Below, one piece after another: positions 1 to 10,000 of a DNA stretch of 64,000 nucleotides (position 1 is its first letter; each line of letters opens with the position of its first letter). The notes under the pieces are model-generated. The model searched no databases and was not told where the DNA came from. It was given only the letters and a program-made list of their open reading frames with translations. A program made the translations under genes and the position numbers. Source of the DNA: Caballeronia sordidicola (lineage in GTDB: Bacteria > Pseudomonadota > Gammaproteobacteria > Burkholderiales > Burkholderiaceae); the NCBI RefSeq assembly GCF_001544455.2, contig NZ_FCOC02000001.1:434001-498000 (forward strand), read 5' to 3'.

Positions 1-123
1 GTATTCCGCCCAATCCAGCGACAATCCGCGCGCCGACAACAATTCGATAACTTTTGGCAGATGCTTGTCGGTTCTTCGCCCGGACAATATTTCGTCGCCA
101 ATGATGATCACGCCAAAGCCCAT
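1..123 (-). CDS. CinA-like molybdopterin-binding domain protein (N-terminal part)
   Basis: Only the first 41 codons lie in the window; the gene runs off the left edge. The visible N-terminus reads MGFGVIIIGDEILSGRR followed by a DKHLPKVIELL segment. This is the start typical of the MoaB/MogA-fold (MoCF_biosynth) domain found alone or at the front of competence/damage-inducible CinA proteins. The GDEILSG motif is the family's hallmark. The EI24 gene lies 22 bp upstream on the same strand, so the two are probably co-transcribed. Molecular role is uncertain: stand-alone members are annotated as molybdopterin-binding or nucleotide-processing proteins. Family confidence is good, function is inferred only. 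Confidence 0.75.
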   Translation of the reverse strand, partial: MGFGVIIIGDEILSGRRTDKHLPKVIELLSARGLSLDWAEY

Positions 124-145
124 GAATGCTCCCTGATCTTAGAAA

Positions 146-1003
146 TTAGCCGGAAATTCGCAGCTCGGCGGGCGCGCTGGAACCGCTCAGCGGAGGCGAC
201 GCGGACGTGGTTTCCGCCCGCAGGCGCTCAAGGGCGTGCAGACAATAGTGCCCAAACCAGAGCGCCGAAAAAACTAGAATGAATGCATAGATCCAGATCG
301 TCGCCGCGGCCACGACCGGAAACAACGGCAACAGCCAGACCGACCAGGCCCACAGCATGGTTGGCAGAGACCCGAGCAAACCGCTGATCACGCCGATACC
401 GAACAACGGCCAACGTGCGCGCCGCACAATAGCGCGCCGCTCTGTAGCGCTCGCGTGCAATGCGAGTGCGTCGTAAGTCATTACACGGTACGTAAGCCAT
501 CCCCACAATACAGGCGGAATGATCGCGAAAAACGGCGGAATCAGCCAAAGCGGCAGCGTGACGATCAACAGTACGAGACAAACGACCGTGGTAATGACCG
601 AATGCCCAAGACTGCCGTACCACGATCCGCCGCGCCGCATTTCAAGCGATGCGTATTGATGCCGTGTCAGTAACTTGATCACTGAAGGCATCGAAAGCGT
701 CGCAATGAGCAACAAAATGGTCACGACGATCAACGGAATTGCCATGACCACGATAAAAAACGGCGCGATCACCGCATGCAGCGACGAAAAACCGACAGAG
801 TCGAAAAGCCGGTACATGGCCGATGTAAGCGCCCAGCCGTCAAGCCAGTTACGCGCGGCACCCGTCAGCGTCTGCCAGAAAAACCATAGGACAGCGCCCC
901 ATGCAACCGACGCCACGGCGAACGGCATGAAGGTAAGCCAAAGCATTCTCGGATGAAAAGCGTTCGCGAGAGCGCGCACGAACGAACGCAACAAGTCATT
1001 CAT
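146..1003 (-). CDS. EI24 domain-containing inner-membrane protein
   Basis: A 285-residue polytopic protein resembling the EI24 (CysZ-like, etoposide-induced 2.4) family. Several long hydrophobic segments are visible, at about residues 20-45, 75-105, 130-165 and 205-260, separated by basic loops. A hydrophilic Ser/Pro-rich tail closes the protein. Burkholderiales carry many EI24 proteins of this size. CysZ relatives are sulfate permeases, but membership alone does not prove sulfate transport here. The gene ends 22 bp before the CinA-like gene on the same strand, suggesting one operon. The ATG at the 5' end has no clear Shine-Dalgarno sequence in front of it, so the start is the likely rather than proven one. 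Confidence 0.8.
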   Translation of the reverse strand: MNDLLRSFVRALANAFHPRMLWLTFMPFAVASVAWGAVLWFFWQTLTGAARNWLDGWALTSAMYRLFDSVGFSSLHAVIAPFFIVVMAIPLIVVTILLLIATLSMPSVIKLLTRHQYASLEMRRGGSWYGSLGHSVITTVVCLVLLIVTLPLWLIPPFFAIIPPVLWGWLTYRVMTYDALALHASATERRAIVRRARWPLFGIGVISGLLGSLPTMLWAWSVWLLPLFPVVAAATIWIYAFILVFSALWFGHYCLHALERLRAETTSASPPLSGSSAPAELRISG

Positions 1004-1162
1004 GCAAAGGTCGTTTGAGATGGAAAGAAGACAGGATAAACCAGAGAGCGCATGACGCGCTGCTCGTCCGGATGGCTAACGCTGGACGGAAACGCAATTC
1101 GCCGGCGAGAGCCGGCGAACAAGACCTAATGCCTTACCGAGGGAGGCGCGATCAATCGGCAA

Positions 1163-2188
1163 TCAGACGGCAGCAGCGTCCGAATCCGAATTGGGAGCAC
1201 GAGTCGCGCGGTGCGACCTGATGCGCTCACCAATGCGTTTAAACGCGAGCAGATGTTGCGCGATGAAGCCATCGCCATAATCGCGCCCTGGGACGTCGGC
1301 CACCGGCAGCTGATCGCGAATGCCCGTGGGCTCGATATCGCGATTCCACGACACGCTTCGGAAAAGCATGTCCCACCACGGAAACAGTACGCCGAAGTTG
1401 CACCCGTACGTTGTGCCTTCGTGACCGTAGCCGATCGCATGATGCCGCCGGTGAAACGACGGGCTGACTAGGAGACGCTCGCCAAGCCACCCAAAATGCA
1501 CCCGGATGTTTGCGTGCTGGACACTTTGCATCAGGTTCGTGATCGCCAGGAGCACCACGAACTGCGACGGTTGCACGCCGATCACCAATGCGACTGCGGC
1601 AAAGAAACCCGCCTGCAGGATATTGTCGAGCAGATGGTTGCGGTCGTCGGTCCATAGCGACATTTTCTGCTGGCTATGGTGAACCGCATGCAATTCCCAC
1701 CAGATGCCGATCCGATGCTCCATCCGGTGATACCAATAACCGGCGAGATCGAGCACGAGCAGATAGATGAAGAACGCGACAATCGGCTGGGAGGTCACGC
1801 CCGGCCACAGATTATCGAGTTCGATATTGGAAATGTTGTGCAGCCGCAGCCAACTTTGAAAACTGTCGAAGAACGGCTGGAACGTGAAGAAGAAAAACAG
1901 GTTCAGGATGCCCAGCTTGACAATCCATGTGTACAGCGCGTCCACGCGAACGCCTTTGCGGTCCGGCCATTTTTCAGCGGGACGCAGCGCCTCCAGCGGC
2001 CGAAGGATGGCGTACATGACCAGAACTTCGAGCACACCGACGATCACCCAATAAAGCGCGTCATATGTGTCCTCGTCGTAACCCATCAGGCCGACCTTGA
2101 ACAGGAATGGCTGCACCACGTCTATGTACAGCCATGTCTGCATTGTCGAGACGACCGTGTCGAGCATGGAAAGGATGGAATGAAACAT
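1163..2188 (-). CDS. sterol desaturase / fatty acid hydroxylase family protein
   Basis: A 341-residue membrane protein of the fatty acid hydroxylase superfamily (non-haem di-iron). The histidine clusters that bind the iron pair are visible: HRMEH near residue 156, HAVHH near residue 168, and HRRHH near residue 247. Hydrophobic segments lie at about residues 40-60, 90-110 and 130-150. I chose the ATG preceding FHSILSM because GGAG sits just upstream of it; a TTG four codons earlier is the alternative. The substrate cannot be read from sequence; relatives act on sterols, carotenoids, fatty acids or ether lipids. The gene lies 82 bp downstream of the secreted beta-propeller gene on the same strand, so a shared transcript is likely. 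Confidence 0.85.
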   Translation of the reverse strand: MFHSILSMLDTVVSTMQTWLYIDVVQPFLFKVGLMGYDEDTYDALYWVIVGVLEVLVMYAILRPLEALRPAEKWPDRKGVRVDALYTWIVKLGILNLFFFFTFQPFFDSFQSWLRLHNISNIELDNLWPGVTSQPIVAFFIYLLVLDLAGYWYHRMEHRIGIWWELHAVHHSQQKMSLWTDDRNHLLDNILQAGFFAAVALVIGVQPSQFVVLLAITNLMQSVQHANIRVHFGWLGERLLVSPSFHRRHHAIGYGHEGTTYGCNFGVLFPWWDMLFRSVSWNRDIEPTGIRDQLPVADVPGRDYGDGFIAQHLLAFKRIGERIRSHRATRAPNSDSDAAAV

Positions 2189-2270
2189 GAAACTCCGCAA
2201 TCGTTACCAAGCGCCCTAACAAAAGACCGCCATTCAATCTTCAATGCAGGCGGTGAATCTGTCCACCGTT

Positions 2271-3293
2271 TCAGCCGCCATTCGGGCCAAACACCGGCGC
2301 CCGGTCGAAAAAATAAATCCCGTGCGGTGATCGGCCGACTGCAATTGTCTGGATAAGCTTACGATTTGTCAGGTCGATAATCCCGACCTTCTTTGCGAAC
2401 CGGAATGTAACCCAAAGATAGCGCTTGTCCGCGGAAAGTTCCATGTCGTCCGGACCTGGAAGCAGTCCGGTGATGTCCCCGGCGTTCGTGAGCGAATCCT
2501 GGTCGATGATGCTGATCGTGCTCGCAACCCGGTTCGACACCAGGACGTGCTGGCCGTCCGCCATCGAGCGGAAATTGTGCGCGCCATTACCCGTCTTGAT
2601 GGTCTTGACGACCTTCTGGTTACGCCAGTCAACCACCGCGACATAGTCCGCGCCCGTCATGCCGACCAGCAGGTATTTGTCGTTGGGTGTCATCCAGACG
2701 CCGGCAGGCACGGGGCCGACCTTCATCTTCCATTTCACCGTCTGCGTGGGCAGATCGATCGCCGCTATCTCGCCGGATACCTGAAGCGAAATAATGGCGG
2801 TCTTGCTGTCGTTCGTGAACGCGATATGGCTCGGCATGACGGCGAGCGGGATGCGCTTCGCGATCGAAATGTTCTTGCCGTCATAGTGGTAGATGTCCAG
2901 CCGGTCGAGCCGCAAGCCGGTCGACACAAACCACTTGTTGTCCGGCGAAAACCCGACCTGGTACGGGTCCTCGATGTTTTCGACCCAGCGCTGCGGTTTT
3001 CCCGTCTTGGGATCGACGAACATCAGGTTATTCGACACCGAGTTCGCGACGATCAGCGACGCGTTGTCGGGCGTCGCCATCAAGTGGTGCGGTTCCTTGC
3101 CGGTCGGAATGGTGGACACGACCTGACGTGTGGCCTCGTCGATGAGACTCAGCGTGGCTTCGCCGGAATTCAGCACGATCACGTTGTTGGCGTGGGCCGG
3201 CGCGCCCATTGAAAAGGCAGCGATCAATACGGCAGTTGCAGCAGTCGCGCGAGAAAAACAGCGCGAGAAAAGAATACGGGAAGGATTACGCAT
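2271..3293 (-). CDS. secreted YVTN-type beta-propeller protein
   Basis: A 340-residue protein with a cleavable signal peptide (basic start, hydrophobic stretch, then GAPAHA at about residue 35). The mature part is built of repeats of about 40-45 residues with motifs such as TGKEPHHL, GRSPHGIYF and the recurring VSTIPTG or VKTIKTG strand. This is the pattern of YncE/YVTN seven-bladed propellers. Such proteins act in the periplasm as binding scaffolds, and some sit beside quinoprotein or copper systems, but no catalytic residues are evident. The fatty acid hydroxylase gene follows on the same strand. The C-terminus, FGPNGG, is slightly longer than the last blade needs. Confidence 0.8.
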   Translation of the reverse strand: MRNPSRILFSRCFSRATAATAVLIAAFSMGAPAHANNVIVLNSGEATLSLIDEATRQVVSTIPTGKEPHHLMATPDNASLIVANSVSNNLMFVDPKTGKPQRWVENIEDPYQVGFSPDNKWFVSTGLRLDRLDIYHYDGKNISIAKRIPLAVMPSHIAFTNDSKTAIISLQVSGEIAAIDLPTQTVKWKMKVGPVPAGVWMTPNDKYLLVGMTGADYVAVVDWRNQKVVKTIKTGNGAHNFRSMADGQHVLVSNRVASTISIIDQDSLTNAGDITGLLPGPDDMELSADKRYLWVTFRFAKKVGIIDLTNRKLIQTIAVGRSPHGIYFFDRAPVFGPNGG

Positions 3294-3819
3294 GAAAACT
3301 CAAGTCGAAAAACAGCCACCATTGTAGAACGATTGCGCTTCCAAGAGGTTGAGCCGGCGCAGGTTTCGCGCATTTTTTCAGCAATGCTGCGTGAATGCCA
3401 CGGTGGCCCGATTTTGAGGCGCTGCTTCGCGGAACGAGGCGCACATCGCCCGGCCACTGGCTTTGAAAAAGAAGTTGGGTGGGGCCGAAAAGTTGCGACA
3501 AAAATCCATCAAAAACCATCAAATTCCACACTAATTTCATTTGTTTTGCAATCCGAATCGATTATTGGATTACTCGATCAATTTAGGAAAGATCGTGTAT
3601 ATCGCCAGCGCTACAACACGGATGATCCTGAGCTTCTGAGTCCGAAGCGCAGCAACGTAGGCACCCTGTTCAACGCCCAAGCGGGCCAGAATTTGCAGAC
3701 GGGAAATCCCCGTCATCGGGAATGCTCACGTTCAGTGCCCCAGGAGTGCGGGCACAAACGCGAATGTTCTACCAATCAATCCGACATGTATTTGTCAAAT
3801 TGTTAGACATCCTTCTTTT
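3294..3819. other. intergenic region upstream of the trimeric autotransporter
   Basis: This 526 bp stretch separates the divergent beta-propeller and autotransporter genes. It becomes clearly AT-richer between about 3500 and 3610, where promoters for the adhesin are likely, but I cannot single out one convincing -35/-10 pair. The reading frames here lack recognisable protein features. No Shine-Dalgarno sequence is obvious directly before the adhesin ATG. Confidence 0.5.
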
Positions 3820-6396
3820 ATGAATAGAATTTTTAAAGCAGTCTGGAACGAAACCTCGGAGACATGGGTTGCGGCCTCCGAGACATCGAAATCGAAGAGC
3901 AAGCGCTCGTCAACAGCGGGCAAGCTGGTTATTGCGCAAGTCGCGATGATCGGCGGCCTGATGGTCGCGTCGTCCGCACATGCGCAGGTCAGCGACGACT
4001 GGACTTCCCCTGCGGGGAGATTAATGGCTGCGCCCGTGATGACGGGAAATAACGCTTATGCCGCCGGGGAGGACGCGGTTGCTGAGGGTGATTTCTCTAC
4101 GGCGATTGGCAGCCTGGCGTCAACAGAGGCAAACAATGCAACCGCCATCGGCACGCAAGCACGTGCGAGCGCTGCGAACGCCATGGCTGCCGGCAACTAC
4201 GCTACCGCTCAGGGCGAGAACGCAGTAGCTGTTGGTAACAATTCATTTTCGGCGGGAACAAGCTCAGTAGCTATCGGCGACAACACGTCGGCGCAGCGCG
4301 ATTACACAGTTGCTATCGGAAGCAACGCCATGGCTTCGGCCGCGCAGGCGAGTGCGATAGGCATGAACGCCGTGGCTTCAGGAGAAGCTTCCAATGCGCT
4401 GGGCGCTAACGCCACTGCGGCTGGCCAGGGGGCAACGGCGATTGGCGCTTCGGCTCAGGCTCAAGCGCCAATCGCGACCGCGCTGGGCTCGAACGCTCTG
4501 GCATCCGGCGTCGAGTCAAGCGCACTTGGTACCGGTGCTACCGCCAGCGGCGTCGGCGGCGTCGCGGTCGGATCGTTCGCGTATGCAGCCCAAGACAGGG
4601 CTGTTGCAGTCGGCACCAGCTCAGCAGCTGTCCAGGACGCTGTCGCGGTAGGGGCCGGTGCATTGGCGACTAAAACAGAGTCGATCGCCGTCGGGCGCTC
4701 TGCCGTTGCTTCGGCAGCCGATGCGGTTGCCCTCGGCACTTCTGCACAAGCGCAGGGCGCAAGCTCGTTTGCTGCAGGTTATGAAGCAAACGCAGCAGGC
4801 GACAATGCAGTCGCAGCAGGTGTGTCTTCGATCGCCTCCGGCACCAATTCCGCCGCACTGGGTTCGAATGCCGTGGCATCCGGCCTCCAATCAAGCGCAC
4901 TTGGCACCAGTGCTACCGCCGCCGGTCTGAGCAGCGTCGCGGTTGGTTCGTTTGCATATGCTGCCCAAAACGGAGCAGTTGCCGTCGGCACCGACTCAGC
5001 AGCCGCTGAAAACGCGATCGCGGTAGGCCCCGGTGCATCGGCGAGCCAAACTGAGTCGATCGCCGTCGGTCGCTCTGCTGTTGCTTCCGCAGCCGATGCC
5101 GTTGCCCTTGGTACGTCTGCACAAGCACAGGGCGCTAATTCATTCGCTGCCGGCAACAAGGCTAATGCGGCGGGAGAGAATGCAGTCGCAGTCGGCAATG
5201 CCGCGAACGCAGCATTCGCGAACTCCATTGCAATTGGCAACAATGCAATCGCCGATTCGGCCAACAGCGTCGCACTCGGTGCGGGATCGGAAGCAAAGAT
5301 CGGCGCTCAATCCGGTTACGCAGCTTATGGCTTGTCCGGATCGCAGAGCTCGACCGGTGAAGTCAACGTTGGTGGCCGTACCATCAGCGGTGTTGCGCCC
5401 GGTGCGGCAGACAATGACGCCGTCAACGTCGCCCAATTGAAGGCAGTAAGCGACCAGTCTTCTGCCGCGATCGCGGCTGCGACGGCAGCGAGCGACGGTG
5501 CAGTCAAGTACGACCGAAACGCAGACGGCTCGGTGGACCATCAAAACGCGACGCTGGAAGGCAATGGCGGCACGAGTATCCACAACGTCGCGGCAGGCGT
5601 GGATACAACCGACGCTGTGAACGTTGGCCAGTTGAACGACGCCATCGGTCAAGTGAATGCATCCATGGGCGACGCAGTCAACAACGCAGTCGCAAGCGCA
5701 GTTAATAACGCTGTCATCGATGCAAAAGATCCGCTATTCAGCGCCGACGGTTCGCGAGACACGGACGCAGCATCGGCAACCGGCGTGCACTCGATTGCCG
5801 TGGGCGCACAGGCAGTCGCTACAGGAGCGGGTTCCGTCGCCGTGGGTAGCGGCGCTCAAGCTACCGCTGACAACGCAGCAGCATTTGGCCAAAACGCCTT
5901 GGCGAGCGGCTCCGGTTCGGTGGCAATGGGCAACGGCGCGCAAGCATCGGCCGCAAACACCGTGGCGCTCGGCCAGAACTCGGTAGCAGATCGCGCGAAT
6001 ACGGTGTCGGTCGGCGCCGCCGGCAGCGAACGTCAGATCACGAACGTCGCGGCCGGCACGCAGGGTACCGACGCGGTCAACGTGAATCAGTTGAACCAGA
6101 GCACTGGCAGCACGCTCAAGTCGGCCAATGACTACACCGACTCGAAGACCGAAGGCACGCGCCGCGACGCCTACGCTGGCACGGCATCGGCACTCGCGGT
6201 CGCAGGTTTGCCGCAAGCCGTGTTGCCCGGCCGCGGCATGGTAGCGATCGGCGGTGGTACGTATGGCGGGCAGTCGGCAGTGGCGATCGGTGTATCGCAG
6301 CTTTCTGACAACGGCGTTTGGGCTTACAAGGTAAGCGGCACCACGAGCACGCGCGGTCAGTTCGGCGTGTCGGTGGGCGCAGGCATGCACTGGTAA
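3820..6396 (+). CDS. trimeric autotransporter adhesin (YadA-like)
   Basis: An 858-residue type Vc secreted adhesin. Residues 1-55 form an extended signal peptide (ESPR type, MNRIFKAVWN start) ending in SSAHA. The passenger has many 14-residue YadA-head repeats of the form AxAxGxxSxAxG, interrupted by neck motifs containing DNDAVNVAQL, TTDAVNVGQL and GTDAVNVNQL. A second short head follows at about residues 640-745. The last 70 or so residues form the beta-barrel anchor, with TASALAVAGLPQA and a C-terminal aromatic (MHW). The passenger is short for the family. An internal duplication of about 125 codons is described separately. The BamE-like lipoprotein gene directly downstream is a probable accessory factor. 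It would act at the cell surface in adhesion or aggregation; the ligand is unknown. Confidence 0.93.
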   Translation: MNRIFKAVWNETSETWVAASETSKSKSKRSSTAGKLVIAQVAMIGGLMVASSAHAQVSDDWTSPAGRLMAAPVMTGNNAYAAGEDAVAEGDFSTAIGSLASTEANNATAIGTQARASAANAMAAGNYATAQGENAVAVGNNSFSAGTSSVAIGDNTSAQRDYTVAIGSNAMASAAQASAIGMNAVASGEASNALGANATAAGQGATAIGASAQAQAPIATALGSNALASGVESSALGTGATASGVGGVAVGSFAYAAQDRAVAVGTSSAAVQDAVAVGAGALATKTESIAVGRSAVASAADAVALGTSAQAQGASSFAAGYEANAAGDNAVAAGVSSIASGTNSAALGSNAVASGLQSSALGTSATAAGLSSVAVGSFAYAAQNGAVAVGTDSAAAENAIAVGPGASASQTESIAVGRSAVASAADAVALGTSAQAQGANSFAAGNKANAAGENAVAVGNAANAAFANSIAIGNNAIADSANSVALGAGSEAKIGAQSGYAAYGLSGSQSSTGEVNVGGRTISGVAPGAADNDAVNVAQLKAVSDQSSAAIAAATAASDGAVKYDRNADGSVDHQNATLEGNGGTSIHNVAAGVDTTDAVNVGQLNDAIGQVNASMGDAVNNAVASAVNNAVIDAKDPLFSADGSRDTDAASATGVHSIAVGAQAVATGAGSVAVGSGAQATADNAAAFGQNALASGSGSVAMGNGAQASAANTVALGQNSVADRANTVSVGAAGSERQITNVAAGTQGTDAVNVNQLNQSTGSTLKSANDYTDSKTEGTRRDAYAGTASALAVAGLPQAVLPGRGMVAIGGGTYGGQSAVAIGVSQLSDNGVWAYKVSGTTSTRGQFGVSVGAGMHW
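4480..5205 (+). repeat. tandem duplication inside the adhesin head
   Basis: The segment beginning at 4480 (ALGSNALASG) is repeated from 4855 (ALGSNAVASG) with a period of 375 bp, or 125 codons. Both copies carry the landmarks SFAYAAQ, TESIAVGRSAVASAAD and ALGTSAQAQGA in the same order and spacing. The two copies differ at scattered third positions and some residues, so the duplication is not recent. Head-length change by unit duplication is common in trimeric autotransporters. Confidence 0.85.
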
Positions 6397-6482
6397 AGCC
6401 AGTCAGTAAGAGGATGTGTGTCGCGGGCAGGCTGGAAGCCCGCGACATCGAATTAACGAAAACAACGGAATCCGATCAAGAG

Positions 6483-7019
6483 ATGAACCTCACTCTCAGC
6501 AAACCATCGCGTGCACTTCCCTTCGCAGCCGCGCTCGTCGTGGCGCTTGGGTTGTCAGCGTGCGGCACGGGCAGCCGCCTTTCGAACAACGGCGGTCAAG
6601 ACCAACTGGTGTTTCCGGCGCCTTCGTCGGCGTCGAATATCGGCGGCAGCTACCCCCTGACCGAAGCGTTGCGAAAACTCAAGCCCGGCATGACCAAGAA
6701 CCAGGTTGCGAGCCTTCTCGGTAATCCGCAATTCAGCGAGGGTTTCTTCGGCGTTCGCGAATGGGACTATGTGCTGAACGTCACAAATGACGCCGGCGCG
6801 CCGCAAATGGTGTGTCAGTTGAAAGCGGTGTTCACTTCGCGAGATGAAGCTCGTAATTTCTATCGGAAATGCGGTGACAACGTGGAAACGCTTGCCGATG
6901 GTAAATGGCAGAAGTACGTCGTAGCGCAAGTCAGCACGCAGGCAAGCGGTCCGGTTAGCACCGAACCTGTTGTTCTTTCCGGCGCGCCACTCAGTATTGA
7001 AGTGGAAACAGCAAAATAA
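6483..7019 (+). CDS. SmpA/OmlA (BamE-like) domain lipoprotein
   Basis: A 178-residue lipoprotein with a hydrophobic leader and lipobox LSAC (Cys27). The middle carries the BamE/SmpA signature: LKPGMTKNQVASLLGNPQ, then FGVREWDYVLNV, then a conserved Cys pair (MVCQL and RKCGD). The C-terminal 50 residues are extra to BamE and look unstructured. It starts 86 bp after the adhesin, with no gene between, and a terminator follows it, so the two probably form one transcript. Known dedicated partners of trimeric autotransporters, such as SadB in Salmonella, are also small envelope proteins encoded next door. I infer a role in adhesin assembly rather than in the general BAM complex. The ATG before NLTLSKPSR fits the lipoprotein leader. 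Confidence 0.82.
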   Translation: MNLTLSKPSRALPFAAALVVALGLSACGTGSRLSNNGGQDQLVFPAPSSASNIGGSYPLTEALRKLKPGMTKNQVASLLGNPQFSEGFFGVREWDYVLNVTNDAGAPQMVCQLKAVFTSRDEARNFYRKCGDNVETLADGKWQKYVVAQVSTQASGPVSTEPVVLSGAPLSIEVETAK

Positions 7020-7035
7020 TTCTGCAGGACTTTCA

Positions 7036-7075
7036 AGGCGCGAGCCGGCATTCAGCCGTGTCTCGCGCTTTTTAT
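7036..7075 (+). terminator. Rho-independent terminator after the adhesin-lipoprotein pair
   Basis: GCGCGAG at 7038-7044 pairs with CTCGCGC at 7062-7068 and is followed by a T-rich run. It lies 20 bp after the lipoprotein stop and just before the convergent hrpA stop. Confidence 0.75.
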
Positions 7076-7087
7076 TTTCCCTATCGC

Positions 7088-10000
7088 TTATCGCTGCATT
7101 GAATCCCAGACCTTATATAAGCGCTTGACTGATATTGGCATGGGCGTGCGAAGCTCTTGCGCAAATAGCGACACCCGCAGTTCCTCCAGCAACCATCTGT
7201 ATTCGCTCAGTCGCGCATCCGCTACCCCGCCGCGTTGTGCAATCGCCCTCTGATAATTTTGCAGCAGCGGCGCAATCTCCGCCGACAACCGCGCGTCTCG
7301 CGCCGCATCCGCCTTCAACTTGTCGATACGCAATGCCATTGCATTGAGGTATCGCGGGAAATGGGATAGCTGCGCATAAGGCGTATCGATAATAAAACGC
7401 TTGCCTATCAACGCGTTCAGCTGCGCGGCCATATCCGCATACGGCGTACCGAATGATTTGGCCTGCGCCAACTTCTTCGTCACCATTGCGTAGTCCATCA
7501 GAATCTGCGCGGCGAGCCGGGCAATTTCCTGAGCCAGCAGCGTCAGCCGGTTTTTCCCCTGATCACGCCGTGCATAGAAATCCACGTCGTTATCGGGAAG
7601 CGGATCTTGCAGGCACGCGCGATCCAATGCTGTTTCAATGATCTGGCCCGCCAGTTCCTCCTGCGTCCCGAGCGCCATGTAATGCAACGACATTTCACGC
7701 AAGCCGCCAAGGTTGCGCTCGAGATAACGGATCGGCTCGCGCAACTGCAGCGCGAACAATCGGCGCAAACCCGCGCGATGAATTCTCGCCGCCTCTTCCG
7801 GCGAATCGAATACCTCGACGTCGCAATGCGTCGCGCGATCGACCAACGCGGGATATCCGAAAAGCGTTTGCCCGCGCCGTCGAATTTCGAGTAGTTCAGG
7901 GAGTTTTCCGAAGTCCCAAGTGGTCAGGTTTTCATACAGCGCGGTACTCGAACTGCTGCCCGACAAATCCGATGTGGCGGTGTTTCGCGTAATTGGTACT
8001 GCTGCATCGCTGCCGATGTCCAGCGTCGCACCCGCTGCAAGCTTTTGGAAATGCTGCTGAGCCTGGCCGCCGAGTTCCGAGCGCAACTGCGCGAGGTTAC
8101 GGCCCATCGCGAGTTGCCGCCCGTGCTCGTCGATGACCTTGAAATTCATGAATAAGTGCGCCGGCAGCGATTCGAGCTTGAAGTCCGACGGTTTCATCGC
8201 GATCTGCGTCTGCTCGCGAATATCGGCGATCAGCGCTTCGAGCAATCCACCCGCGCCGAATGTCTTCCCGCTATGTCGCTCGATCACGCCCGCCGAAAAT
8301 TCGGGCAACGGCACAAGATGGCGTCGAAGTTTTTGCGGCAGCGACTTCAAGAGCAACTGCACTTTCTCTTTCAGCATGCCGCGCACGAGCCATTCGGAAC
8401 GGCGGGCATCGACTTGATTGAGACCGAACAAAGGCACTGTCAGCGTCACGCCGTCGCGCGGAGAACCAGGCTCGAAGTGATAGGTCAGCGTCATTTCGAT
8501 ACCTGCCATGGTCATCCGTTTCGGAAACAGGTCAGTCGTGATACCGGCAGCTTCGTGACGCATCAGGTCGTCGCGAGACAGGAACAGCAAACGCGACGAT
8601 CCTTCTTTTTTCTCCTCGTCGCGATACCAGCGTTCAAATGCCGCGCCCGAATAAATACCTTTGGGAATCAGCGAATCGTAGAAACCGAAGATCAGTTCGT
8701 CATCGACGAGCACGTCCTGACGGCGCGACTTGTGCTCCAACTGTTCAATATCCGCGAGCAATTTGCGGTTATGCGCAAAGAAGGGCAAACGCGTTTCGAA
8801 CTCGCCATCAACCAGCGCGCCGCGAATGAACAGCTCGCGCGCACGATCCGGATCCTGTTTGCCGAAACTCACACGGCGACGGGCGTAAACCGTCAGGCCG
8901 TGCAGCGTGGCGCGCTCGAAGGCCGCAACCTGTGCGGCTTTTTTCTCCCAATGCGGCTCTGCAATCGATTTGCGCAACAAATGTGCGCCGACTTGTTCAA
9001 GCCACTCGGGCTCGATCTTCGCGATGCACCGCGCGTACAAACGGCTTGTCTCAACAAGTTCGCCCGCCACGACCCACCGCCCTGCCTTCTTCAAAAGCGC
9101 AGACCCCGGCCACAGATAAAACTTGATGCCGCGAGCACCGAGATAATACGGCTCGTCGTCGGCCTTCAAACCGACGTTGCCGAGCAAGCCCGTCAGCAGC
9201 GCGAGGTGAATCTGCTCGAACGTGGCTTCCGATTCGTTCAGCCGCCAGCCGTGTTCGCGCACGACGGTCAGCAGTTGGGAATGCACGTCGCGCCATTCGC
9301 GCAAGCGCACGTGGTTCAGGAAGTTTGCGCGGCAGGCGTCGGTGAGTTGCTTGTTGGATTTCTTGTGCGCGATCGCGTCCTCGAACCACGACCAGATTTT
9401 CGTCCATTGCAGGAATTCCGAGCGTTCATCGGCGAATTTCTTGTGTGCGAGATCGGCTTGCTCCTGCGCCTCGATCGGCCGGTCGCGCGGGTCCTGCACG
9501 GACAACGCACTCGCAATGATCAACACTTCGCGCAACGACTGGTGATCCCGGGCGGCCAGGATCATCCTGCCGACTCGCGGGTCGAGCGGCAAACGCGCCA
9601 GTTCGCGGCCGAGCGGCGTGAGCGCATTGTCGTCGTCGACAGCGCCGAGTTCGTTCAGCAACTGATAGCCATCGGCGATCGCGCGGCCCGGCGGCGGCTC
9701 GAGAAACGGGAACGTTTCGATAGCCGTCAGGTGCAGCGACTTCATCCGCAAGATCACCGACGCGAGCGACGAGCGCAGGATTTCCGGATCGGTGAATCGC
9801 GCACGCAGGGCGTAGTCGTCTTCTTCGTAAAGGCGAATGCACACGCCGTCGGCCACCCGACCGCAGCGGCCCGCGCGCTGATTCGCCGAGCTTTGCGAGA
9901 TCGGCTCGATCTGCAACTGCTCCACCTTGTTGCGATACGAATAGCGTTTTACGCGAGCGAGGCCGGTATCGACGACATAACGAATCCCCGGCACCGTCAG

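Noticed and set aside
3333..3806. Plus-strand frame of 157 codons before the adhesin
   Set aside because: No Shine-Dalgarno sequence, no motif, and it crosses the AT-rich promoter-like zone.
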